Positions 38,201-44,496 of a DNA stretch of 56,995 bases are shown here, one piece after another; within the stretch, counting starts at the first letter, position 1, and every line of letters begins with the position of its first letter. Under the pieces are notes generated by a model, which saw only the letters and a program-made list of their open reading frames with translations, did not search any database and was not told where the DNA came from. This stretch comes from Flavobacterium tructae (GTDB lineage Bacteria > Bacteroidota > Bacteroidia > Flavobacteriales > Flavobacteriaceae): the NCBI RefSeq assembly GCF_002217475.1, contig NZ_MUHH01000050.1:1-56995 (forward strand), read 5' to 3'. The translations under genes and the position numbers were made by a program.

Positions 38201-38565
38201 CTACAGGAACTGTTCATGATTTAACACAAAGCAATTATACTTTTAAAACCGAAGCCGGTACCTTTACCGAACGTTTGACTCTGCGCTATAAACCAGGCAA
38301 AACTTTAGGTACAGGGGATTTTGAAAACATCGAAAACGGCATTCTTATTTCGACTGGAAATAAAACCATTCAAATATCTTCATCAAAAGAAAACATTAAA
38401 CAAGTTGTTGTTTTTGATATTACCGGTAAACAATTATACAGTAAAAACAAATTAAACAGTGCAGCCTTTCAAATTGAAAATTTACCGTCTGCCAATCAGG
38501 TTTTACTGGTGAAGGTGACTTTAGCAAATGATTTTACTGTTACCCGAAAAGTATTGTTTCAGTAA
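35209..38565 (+). CDS. T9SS type C surface protein with Ig/PKD-like domains
   Basis: An 1118-aa secreted protein, the only one of the five in forward orientation. It has a long N-terminal leader with a hydrophobic core at about 33-44 and likely cleavage after NNLNAQ. Several Ig/PKD-like domains follow (about 50-560; TFCQGGSVVLT and SGTFSVTASASNATYQW are typical beginnings), each with Cys pairs. The common C-terminal module spans about 582-1118 with the GCSCTI pair, DYLYWSTPVTP, GKGYIIRGP and a terminal TRKVLFQ. The module is nearly as similar to the minus-strand copies as they are to each other, so an inversion or recombination between copies is likely in the locus history. Confidence 0.88.
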   Translation: MKRTLLSKILFFPFNFLLEIKNVFGSSKLYFKAFFTFIFLISINNLNAQCNSGATAGTVSSNNNKLCVGVTEGFWSAGGWDSGTWSSSNPSVLEVISSSKGNATIKALAPGVANVIYTLTQPNCSTVKTSQKQITVYEALGTTGEITGFTPQCPGNTGQVYSIPPVPNATKYDWKLPSGWVITAGANTNSITVTTSSTAGNLKVEVSNDCRTNEAKYLYVNITNGKTAKPTITASGPTTFCQGGSVVLTSSIEDNYLWSNGETTRSITVTTSGTYSVITKKNDYVCPSDASNSIAVNVQSGLTFSNQPQDLVACEGQSGTFSVTASASNATYQWQYSANGSTNWTNTNGVQGVSGHNTATLNLTNLPLSYSDYYVRCVARSSTSCPANTNTNSNTAKLTVNPSLKITSQSTATQTKCLNDAFTPLTVTATAASGTLTYQWFSNTAASTTNGTALGTSNGARTSSYTPQSTTSGTLYYYAVVTSSCGTATTAISEAMITKQANIAPTVGTITQPTCTTPSGSVVLQNIPSSGKLVESRGTVYNYTTSGTTYEISGLAPGTYKFAIDDNCTRVYSSNIIILPGNVWNGTKWSGGTPSLNDPIQFTGNYTAETDLNGCSCTIDNGATVTIKSGVTLTIANSIDVNSGSLVFENSSSLIQKSNAKNTGSISYIRTSPPIFQKDYLYWSTPVTPQKLVDVSPSTPANFYYGNDGTQWVRTNRESNMIVGKGYIIRGPSNYTNTNKQEFTATFKGIPNNGDLEGESLTAMKSHLIGNPYPSALSADMLLKENPMLNGTLYFWTHNTPAKPVASNQYSADDYASYNLSGGVSAKSDKQHNNDPAKDKGTKPTGNIAAGQAFFVTTNAAGKVKFNNSMRLGGSNNGQFFRPGNTSKVLALEKHRIWLNMTNATGAFKQLLVSYIEGATNDFETNYDGLTFDGNQYLDFYTTDQKNKYVIQGRALPFTDADLVPLGYRTTVAGDFTVAIDEVDGNMSNQAIYIEDKTTGTVHDLTQSNYTFKTEAGTFTERLTLRYKPGKTLGTGDFENIENGILISTGNKTIQISSSKENIKQVVVFDITGKQLYSKNKLNSAAFQIENLPSANQVLLVKVTLANDFTVTRKVLFQ

Positions 38566-38566
38566 T

Positions 38567-38650
38567 CGTTAATTCGTTAATTCGTAATTCGTTAATTCGT
38601 TAATTCGTTAATTCGTTAATTCGTTAATTCGTTAATTCGTTAATTCGTTC
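38567..38650. repeat. short tandem repeat, 8-nt unit GTTAATTC
   Basis: About ten head-to-tail copies of GTTAATTC start right after the adhesin stop codon. One copy near 38585 lacks one base, and otherwise the units are identical. Each unit contains TTAA and AATT, so the array can form local palindromes. It is noncoding. Confidence 0.9.
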
Positions 38651-38653
38651 TAT

Positions 38654-38690
38654 AAAAAAATCCATTCTGAGAAACAGAATGGATTTTTTT
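38654..38690. terminator. bidirectional terminator, adhesin / ketosynthase
   Basis: A perfect 16-bp stem (38654-38669 with 38675-38690), AGAAA loop, A-run and T-run flanks, between two convergent genes. It belongs to the same hairpin family as those after two minus-strand adhesins. Confidence 0.85.
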
Positions 38691-38719
38691 ATATCTCACT
38701 TGGTATTCGAAAAATTAAA

Positions 38720-39889
38720 CTAGGGCTTTTCGATTAAAACGCTAACCGCATTTCCTCCGAAACCTACCGCATTAATCAATATTCTTTTAATCGATTTTGT
38801 CTGTTTTTGTTCTTCTCCGAAAGGTACTCCAATAAAAGTATCGTGCTGAAACATCAAAAGTGCCAACTCTAAACTCAATATACCCGACGCTCCAAAAGTA
38901 TGTCCGATCTTCCATTTGTTGGTAGTAAGCAAAGGCAGCTGAGATCCAAAAACTTTTTCAATAGCCCTCAACTCGGTTAAGTCACCTTTGATCGTTCCGG
39001 GAGCGTGCATCACAATTGCATCAACCGATTCAGGAGCTACATTCTTTAAAGCCATTTTCATTGATTTCTGAAAACAGGTTGCTTCTGCAGAAATAGAAAT
39101 ATTGTGTTCTAAAATCTCGGTTGCATAACCCACGCCTGTTATGTATGCTATTGCATTCTCTTTCTCGCCGGTTTCCAAACAACAAACTGCCGCACCTTCC
39201 CCTAAAATCATAGTATTTTGGGTTTTCTCAAAATCGAAAGCCAAATTGGGCCATGATTCCGTTTCCTGATCGATTCTCGAATATATTTTAAGTGCTCTCA
39301 TTTGAGCAATCGTAAAATCCGTCAATGGGGCTTCGCTTCCTCCTACCAAAAATTTATCAGCCATATCTGATTTCAACCATGCTACACCATTCAGCAAGGC
39401 ATGAAGTGCAGTTGAACACGTTATAGAATGCGATATTTCCGGTCCAACACTCTGTAGATCGTGAGCAATCCAGGAAGATATATTTCCTAGAGTTGTTGTT
39501 GGAGAAGCTAAAGTTTGGGCTTTTCCTGTATCGATGTATTCTTTATAATGCTTTTCGAATAAATCTGTTGCCCCTCGGGACGAACCAATATTAATTCCGA
39601 AGATATCATCCGAACTCCATCCTGCCTGCTTAACCGCTTGTCGAGAAGCCGCCAAAGCAAACAAAACCGAATCATCCAGAAATTTGTACTTAGGATCGGA
39701 CTCTCTTATTTCCGAAACAATTTGTTTAGATTCAGCATCCAGAGCAGCAACAGAAGTTTCCTGTTGGTCTAAAAACTGTTTCGAAAAACAATGTTGACGA
39801 TCAAGATACTTTTCCCACACTGATTCCGTAGTATTTCCTAAAGGTGAAATAGAAGAAAAAGCTGTTATAGAGATTTTTTGTGTATTCAA
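38720..39889 (-). CDS. beta-ketoacyl synthase of KAS I/II type in the biotin cluster
   Basis: A 389-aa thiolase-fold condensing enzyme. The Cys-His-His active site is intact: C158 in HSITCSTAL, H295 in VMHAPGT and H330 in KIGHTFGASG. It is somewhat shorter than FabF (about 410 aa) and differs around the first His, where FabF has an AHGTST-like stretch. It follows bioA by 22 bp on the same strand. Pimelate-chain assembly for biotin needs a condensing step, so a role in making the pimeloyl precursor is plausible. This is inference from context; a fatty-acid or secondary role is the alternative. No bioC or bioH was seen in the window. Confidence 0.85.
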   Translation of the reverse strand: MNTQKISITAFSSISPLGNTTESVWEKYLDRQHCFSKQFLDQQETSVAALDAESKQIVSEIRESDPKYKFLDDSVLFALAASRQAVKQAGWSSDDIFGINIGSSRGATDLFEKHYKEYIDTGKAQTLASPTTTLGNISSWIAHDLQSVGPEISHSITCSTALHALLNGVAWLKSDMADKFLVGGSEAPLTDFTIAQMRALKIYSRIDQETESWPNLAFDFEKTQNTMILGEGAAVCCLETGEKENAIAYITGVGYATEILEHNISISAEATCFQKSMKMALKNVAPESVDAIVMHAPGTIKGDLTELRAIEKVFGSQLPLLTTNKWKIGHTFGASGILSLELALLMFQHDTFIGVPFGEEQKQTKSIKRILINAVGFGGNAVSVLIEKP

Positions 39890-39911
39890 AATATTTTATT
39901 TAATCGCAAAA

Positions 39912-41183
39912 TTACACCATTTCAATGGCTTCTTCAATGGTTTTATATACTTTTTGAAGCTGCTCATCACTCATGATATACGGAGGTAAAATGTAAACAA
40001 TATTTCCGACAGGGCGCAAAACAACACCTTTATCAATAAAGAAATTATAAAGTTTAGTTCGCATTGAACCGTAATAACTCTCTTCTGAATCTGATTTGAT
40101 TTCAACTGCAAAAATAACCCCCAATGTTCTGGCAGTAATTACTTTTGAATGCTTTTCCATTTTCTTCTGAAAATCCAAATGACTCTTATGAATTCTTTCA
40201 ATATTAGCCTGCATTTCATCTGTATGCAGCAAATCAATACTAGCCAAAGCCGCAGCACAACCCGTCGGATTTGCAGTAAACGTATGTCCATGAAACAAAG
40301 CCTTGTTGATATCGTCATCATAAAAAGCATCAAAAACCTCTTGTGTAAAAGTGGTGATTGCCATTGGTATTGTTCCTCCGGTTAATGCTTTAGACAAACA
40401 CATCATATCCGGAACTTCTGTCACATAATCCATTGCAAAGGTTTTTCCCGTCTTACCGAAACCTGTCATTACTTCATCGGCGATGGTAAGAACATTGTTC
40501 TCTTTGCAGATTTGAATCAGTTTAGCCAAAGCCCCCGGTTCATACATTACCATTCCAGCTGCACCCTGTACCAAAGGTTCAAAAATAAAACCGGCACAAC
40601 TATGATTTTGAATCACATTTCTCAAGGCATCAAAGCTTTCCTGCTCTTGTCCTTTTACCGGGACCGGAATTCTGACTACATCAATAAACATTCCCTGAAA
40701 AGCCTGTGTATAAAAAGAGATACCACTTGCTGCCATCGCCGCAAAAGTGTCTCCGTGAAAAGCATTTTCAAAAGCAATTATTGTAGTACGTTTTTCACCC
40801 TTATTGAAAAAATACTGTAAAGCCACTTTTATAGCCACTTCAACCGCTGTTGAACCATTATCAGAAAAGAAAATCTTCTGTTGATTTTTAGGCAGAATCT
40901 CAATCAGTTTTTCAGCTACTTTTACTGCCGGTTCGTGTGTAAAACCGCCAAACAATACATGTTCTAAAGTAGTTAACTGTTTGTAAATCGCATCGGCAAT
41001 AAATCGGTTACTGTGTCCGAACGGATTCACCCACCATGAGGCAATAGCGTCAATATATTCCTTGCCGTTCTCATCCCAAAGTAAAGCTCCTTCACCTCTG
41101 GAAATTGCAATTGGCGCCTGTGCTGTTTTATGCTGTGTATAAGGATGCCAAAGGTATTGGCTGTCTTTTTCTGTTAATGTCAT
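39912..41183 (-). CDS. bioA: adenosylmethionine--8-amino-7-oxononanoate aminotransferase
   Basis: BioA transfers an amino group from S-adenosylmethionine to 8-amino-7-oxononanoate (KAPA) giving 7,8-diaminopelargonate. The 423-aa class III aminotransferase shows LWHPYTQHKT at the start, the PLP-phosphate region SDNGSTAVEVA, the PLP-ring aspartate in IADEVMTGFGKTG (D236) and the Schiff-base lysine K265 in CLSKALTGG. It is followed by the ketosynthase and preceded, 100 bp away, by bioD. That gap carries its own promoter box within an inverted repeat. Confidence 0.96.
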   Translation of the reverse strand: MTLTEKDSQYLWHPYTQHKTAQAPIAISRGEGALLWDENGKEYIDAIASWWVNPFGHSNRFIADAIYKQLTTLEHVLFGGFTHEPAVKVAEKLIEILPKNQQKIFFSDNGSTAVEVAIKVALQYFFNKGEKRTTIIAFENAFHGDTFAAMAASGISFYTQAFQGMFIDVVRIPVPVKGQEQESFDALRNVIQNHSCAGFIFEPLVQGAAGMVMYEPGALAKLIQICKENNVLTIADEVMTGFGKTGKTFAMDYVTEVPDMMCLSKALTGGTIPMAITTFTQEVFDAFYDDDINKALFHGHTFTANPTGCAAALASIDLLHTDEMQANIERIHKSHLDFQKKMEKHSKVITARTLGVIFAVEIKSDSEESYYGSMRTKLYNFFIDKGVVLRPVGNIVYILPPYIMSDEQLQKVYKTIEEAIEMV

Positions 41184-41211
41184 CTTGTTTAGAATATGGA
41201 TATTAGAGTAT

Positions 41212-41264
41212 AGAAAATAGACTAAACTCTACAATTTTGACAAAGATAAGAAAGTCTATTTTCT
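41212..41264 (-). promoter_or_regulatory. bioA promoter enclosed by a 12-bp inverted repeat
   Basis: On the minus strand TATCTTTG (41241-41248) matches the -7 consensus. It lies inside the 29-bp spacer between perfect 12-nt arms agaaaatagact (41212-41223) and agtctattttct (41253-41264). The arms could bind a dimeric regulator or form a 5'-leader structure. It is unlike the classical BirA operator. Confidence 0.5.
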
Positions 41265-41283
41265 TTATTCTGTCTTCTTTTCT

Positions 41284-41901
41284 CTATAAATTAAGTAAGT
41301 TCTCTCTAAACAAATCGGCGTATTCCCGGATTACATTCTGATCAAAATAAGGTTCTTCATCAATTCTTCCGATACATTTTATTCCGGTTTTGTTGAGAAT
41401 TAAACTTTCAGTCGATTTGTTTTCGCTTCCGCTGAAAATAATTCCTGCAACTTTAAAACCACGATTCTGAATCGCTTCTACAGTTAACAAGGTGTGATTG
41501 ATACTCCCCAGATAATGTCTTGAAACCACAATTACTTTATAATCGGTTTGAATTAGATCAATAATAGAATCTGTTTCATTCAGCGGAACAAAAATTCCTC
41601 CTGCCCCTTCTACAACCAAATGATTATTGGTTCGAGGTTCCACAATCTTCTTCAAATCGATTGTAAGCCCATCAATTTCTGCAGCCAGATGCGGACTTGC
41701 GGGTGTATTTAACTCGTATGCATTCGGGAAAAATTGAGATTTCGAATTTGAAATTTGAGATTTTACCTTGTGCGTATCACTAAAATCCAAATCTCCGGCC
41801 TGAACAGGTTTCCAGTAATCGGCCTCTAAAGCTTCAACAACGATTGCCGAAGCAACGGTTTTACCAACATCTGTTGAAATTCCGGTTATAAATATTTTCA
41901 T
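41284..41901 (-). CDS. bioD: dethiobiotin synthetase
   Basis: BioD closes the ureido ring of dethiobiotin using CO2 and ATP. The 205-aa protein has the P-loop GISTDVGKT (7-15) at the N-terminus, the substrate lysine in WKPVQAG, and VVEGAGGIFVPL in the middle. The open frame extends to 42024, but the extra 41 residues are unlike any BioD, so ATG 41901 is used. It lies downstream of the sigma-factor operon's terminator and upstream of bioA. Confidence 0.94.
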   Translation of the reverse strand: MKIFITGISTDVGKTVASAIVVEALEADYWKPVQAGDLDFSDTHKVKSQISNSKSQFFPNAYELNTPASPHLAAEIDGLTIDLKKIVEPRTNNHLVVEGAGGIFVPLNETDSIIDLIQTDYKVIVVSRHYLGSINHTLLTVEAIQNRGFKVAGIIFSGSENKSTESLILNKTGIKCIGRIDEEPYFDQNVIREYADLFRENLLNL

Positions 41902-42014
41902 GCTTCTTTTGTTTCGCAAATATTCACAAAAAACAATTAGACCTTCTGGTATCAAATAATCTTTTCTCGGTGAATACCTGCTTAATAATCGATGCAAAAA
42001 TACCAATAAAAACA

Positions 42015-42036
42015 AACCCATCACGTATGATGGGTT
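42015..42036 (-). terminator. terminator of the sigma-factor operon
   Basis: Stem aacccatca/tgatgggtt with a CGTA loop, followed on the minus strand by a T-rich run. It lies 10 bp beyond the stop of the membrane gene at 42046. Confidence 0.75.
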
Positions 42037-42045
42037 CTATTTAAC

Positions 42046-42660
42046 TTACTCTTCTTTTAATTCGTCTATCACTTTCTTTATTTCTTTAGCATATTTTCCG
42101 TAATAAAACTGAACCCACCATTCTAGACTCAGTCCCATAAAAAGAATTGAAAAGAGAATGACTGAAAAAATACTGAGCATTTCTGTGTTACTAAATTCAA
42201 GCATTGTAAAATCAACCGCTTTAGAAGTCTGATCGTAGATAAAAACGATTAGAAATACTACCAGAAAAGGTGTCAGAGCAAATCCGAAAGTCTTATACAA
42301 TTCCATGTTCAAACGGATATCGAAATAAGTTTCATACAAATTGTCCTTTGTTTTTAGAGCTGTATTGTTTAGTCGTTTGTAGAAAAAATAAAGCTTTGTC
42401 AGATAATAAATTGAAACAGCCGTAAACATACTGAAAAGCAAGAAAAAAGGCATGATATATTTCTCTTCAAAATGAAAAATATAAGGAGTAAGCCCTATTA
42501 ACACAACGGAAATTACCTGTACAATCAGCTCACTTTTTAAATTCTTTTTGATTCTGTCTAACGGCGTATTGGCCGATTGTATTTTTTCCAGATTATCCGG
42601 AAGAACAATGTTATCCGATTTATCATTGTTCCATGCGTTTTGTATATCGTTAAAATCCAT
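42046..42660 (-). CDS. multi-span membrane protein, probable anti-sigma partner
   Basis: A 204-aa protein with a soluble, helical N-terminus (about 1-45, beginning MDFNDIQNAWN) and four transmembrane helices: about 48-64, 70-90, 125-145 and 157-178. It overlaps the 3' end of the ECF sigma gene by 11 bp, which couples their translation. Genes in this place usually encode membrane anti-sigma factors, and a DIQNAW-type N-terminus is common in those from Bacteroidota. There is no classical zinc-binding HxxxCxxC motif, so the role is inferred from context. Confidence 0.7.
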   Translation of the reverse strand: MDFNDIQNAWNNDKSDNIVLPDNLEKIQSANTPLDRIKKNLKSELIVQVISVVLIGLTPYIFHFEEKYIMPFFLLFSMFTAVSIYYLTKLYFFYKRLNNTALKTKDNLYETYFDIRLNMELYKTFGFALTPFLVVFLIVFIYDQTSKAVDFTMLEFSNTEMLSIFSVILFSILFMGLSLEWWVQFYYGKYAKEIKKVIDELKEE

Positions 42661-43153
42661 ATCCCTGATTTTTAATTATTTCTTTTAATTTTTCTTTTGC
42701 TCTGTTTAATTTCACCCTGGCATTTCCTTCTGAAATTCCTAAATTCTCTCCAATTTCCTTATGAGAGAAACCTTCCAGCTGATAAAAAATGATCGCTTTA
42801 TCTATTTTTTCGAGTTTTTGAACAGCCTTATAAAAATGATCGATCTGATTTTCTTTGATGTGTGAATCTCCTTCATCATCCTTAATATTCTCCGAAGCGA
42901 TTTCGTACTTGTCTACCTTTCGCTTTTCCTTTTTCAGAAAAACAATGGCTGTATTCACCGCTACACGATACATCCAGGTCGAAAACTGACTTTCATTTCT
43001 AAAAGAATCATACGATTTCCAAAGCTGACAAACGATTTCCTGAAACAAATCCTGTTGATCGTCAGAATTATCCATGTACATTTTAGAAACTTTGTACAGT
43101 ATTCCTTTGTGACTTTCGATCCGATTTAAAAATTCCTGTTCTTTCTCTTTCAA
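42650..43153 (-). CDS. ECF-type RNA polymerase sigma factor
   Basis: A 167-aa sigma-70 family factor. Region 2 (about 12-80) includes DQQDLFQEIVCQLWKSY and the DNA-melting/-10-reading stretch FSTWMYRVAVNTA. Region 4 (about 108-160) has a helix-turn-helix, EGFSHKEIGENLGISEGNARVKLNRAKEKL. Region 3 is absent, as usual for ECF. It starts 6 bp after the TraB/GumN gene stop and overlaps the membrane gene that follows, so it sits in a three- or four-gene operon. The regulon is unknown. Confidence 0.93.
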   Translation of the reverse strand: MKEKEQEFLNRIESHKGILYKVSKMYMDNSDDQQDLFQEIVCQLWKSYDSFRNESQFSTWMYRVAVNTAIVFLKKEKRKVDKYEIASENIKDDEGDSHIKENQIDHFYKAVQKLEKIDKAIIFYQLEGFSHKEIGENLGISEGNARVKLNRAKEKLKEIIKNQGYGF

Positions 43154-43159
43154 AATATT

Positions 43160-44023
43160 TTATTGCATTACTGGTTTGACCTTATAACCTGCTTTCTTTA
43201 ATAAACTAATCACTCCATACTCTCCCCCCAAATGTCCCGATCCTACAGCAAAAAACACGCTCCGCTTTTTCATCATTTCCGGCATCGTTTTTACCCAATT
43301 CATGTTTCGCTGGTCTAAGATAACTTTATTTGTCTTTTCACTCCCCATTTTTTCATCTGTTATAACATCATACAATCCATTGATATTTTCATTTTTATAA
43401 AAGGATACTGATTGAGACATTACGGAGTCATTTAGCTCCTCCAGCATCATTAACATTTCATCATTGTTATAAGCCTTTTCCAACATTTTTTCTTGAGATT
43501 TTACCGTTTCCAGACCACCAATTTCAATATTTCTTTTCTTTGCGTTCTCAATAAATTCCATTTCATAAAACTTAAGATCTTTACAGCCAAAACTTTTAAT
43601 CGAAACCATGCTCATTACTGCGGTCAGGCTATAAGCATCTACCTGTTTAACCGTCATTCCGATTGTTTTTTGCAGAATCAAATCCAATTTTGACAATTGT
43701 TCCGGACTCAGTCTCTTACTTAAAGGTTCTTTCCCCAATACCAATTGCTGCATATCTGCCATTTCTTTCGGGTCTGCTAAATCAATTTCCAACACTAATT
43801 CGTTTGAGGCTTCAAATGCTTTTTTTGTCTTATCAGACAGAAAATAATCTCCTGAACAAATTGCATGAATTGTACCGTACAAATAAGACGGTTTCGATAA
43901 TCCGTTTCCTGTAACTTCCCATAAAAGCGAATTTTCAAGTTTTGGAGATTTTTTCTGTGCCTGTGTCGTTCCACTAAAAACTAATGCAATTACTGCAATT
44001 GTTGATGTAACTAATTTTTTCAT
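43160..44023 (-). CDS. TraB/GumN family protein (probable metalloprotease-like)
   Basis: A 287-aa secreted or periplasmic protein with a signal peptide (about 1-22). TraB/GumN/TIKI hallmarks are YLYGTIHAI (GTIH at 50-53), a pair of Glu in VLEIDLADP, and a C-terminal VGSGHLGG...LLKKAGY motif (about residues 259-277). Related TIKI proteins are metal-dependent proteases, but bacterial members are uncharacterised. The gene ends 6 bp before the ECF sigma gene and follows a small membrane peptide gene, so it may be part of a membrane- or envelope-stress operon. Confidence 0.88.
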   Translation of the reverse strand: MKKLVTSTIAVIALVFSGTTQAQKKSPKLENSLLWEVTGNGLSKPSYLYGTIHAICSGDYFLSDKTKKAFEASNELVLEIDLADPKEMADMQQLVLGKEPLSKRLSPEQLSKLDLILQKTIGMTVKQVDAYSLTAVMSMVSIKSFGCKDLKFYEMEFIENAKKRNIEIGGLETVKSQEKMLEKAYNNDEMLMMLEELNDSVMSQSVSFYKNENINGLYDVITDEKMGSEKTNKVILDQRNMNWVKTMPEMMKKRSVFFAVGSGHLGGEYGVISLLKKAGYKVKPVMQ

Positions 44024-44089
44024 TTTGTTGATTGATTTAATGATTGATGATGATTTGATTGATTGTTTTGACTGATGATTGAATGAGTA

Positions 44090-44287
44090 CTATGATTTAG
44101 TATGTTTTTTTCTTTGCCAGGAAGCCATTGAAGCTACAAAGAGACAAATCATAACTGAAAGCAATCCCATATTTGGTTTGTCTAAAATAAATTGATTTAC
44201 TAACGCATATCCAAGTCCTGCAGAAGCAACAAAGACAAATACGAAATGGAATACTTTTTCTGTAACTGATGTTGAGTTTGTTTTCAT
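44090..44287 (-). CDS. small two-helix membrane protein
   Basis: A 65-aa peptide with two hydrophobic helices (about 12-32 and 38-54) joined by a short loop and ending in basic residues. It is first in the line leading to the TraB, sigma and membrane genes (gap 66 bp). No family is recognised. A membrane-stress sensor or accessory is possible, without direct support. Confidence 0.6.
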   Translation of the reverse strand: MKTNSTSVTEKVFHFVFVFVASAGLGYALVNQFILDKPNMGLLSVMICLFVASMASWQRKKHTKS

Positions 44288-44302
44288 AATTGTTTTGGTT
44301 TA

Positions 44303-44329
44303 TTTGATTACGACTCGTAAGTAATCAAA
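44303..44329 (-). promoter_or_regulatory. inverted repeat upstream of the sigma-factor operon
   Basis: Perfect 9-bp arms tttgattac (44303-44311) and gtaatcaaa (44321-44329) with a 9-nt spacer, 16 bp upstream of the ATG of the 65-aa gene. A GTAAC word lies upstream (about 44340-44345 on the minus strand), as in many ECF -35 boxes. No housekeeping TAnnTTTG box of exact fit was found. Autoregulation by the encoded sigma factor is possible. Confidence 0.4.
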
Positions 44330-44403
44330 CATTCAAAACGTTACAAAAATTTTTAAACTTTTTTATACAAGCCCATAAACAAAGGGCTGACGGAAATATT
44401 TTT

Positions 44404-44488
44404 TTCACGCAGAGATTCACAAAGAAAAAAGAGCCTCACAAAATAACTTTGCGAAGCTCTGTGATAACTTGGTGAATCTCTGTGAAAC
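44404..44488. repeat. imperfect long inverted repeat between the sigma operon and bioF
   Basis: Arms ttcacgcagagattcac (44404-44420) and gtgaatctctgtgaa (44472-44486), with a nested gag...gaagctc pairing between. It forms a long hairpin-prone sequence directly after the bioF stop, so it could end bioF transcription. Confidence 0.65.
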
Positions 44489-44496
44489 ATAGTATC

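Noticed and set aside
38567..38650. CRISPR-like array
   Set aside because: The 8-nt units are head-to-tail with no spacers. It is a simple tandem repeat.
41720..41775. AT-rich, repeat-looking stretch within bioD (KSQISNSKSQF)
   Set aside because: It resembles an intergenic repeat at first sight, but the peptide fits the usual BioD region after the DTH motif, so no insertion is claimed.
41902..42024. 41-residue N-terminal extension of bioD
   Set aside because: The extension has no BioD similarity and runs through the terminator of the upstream operon; the P-loop begins normally after ATG 41901.
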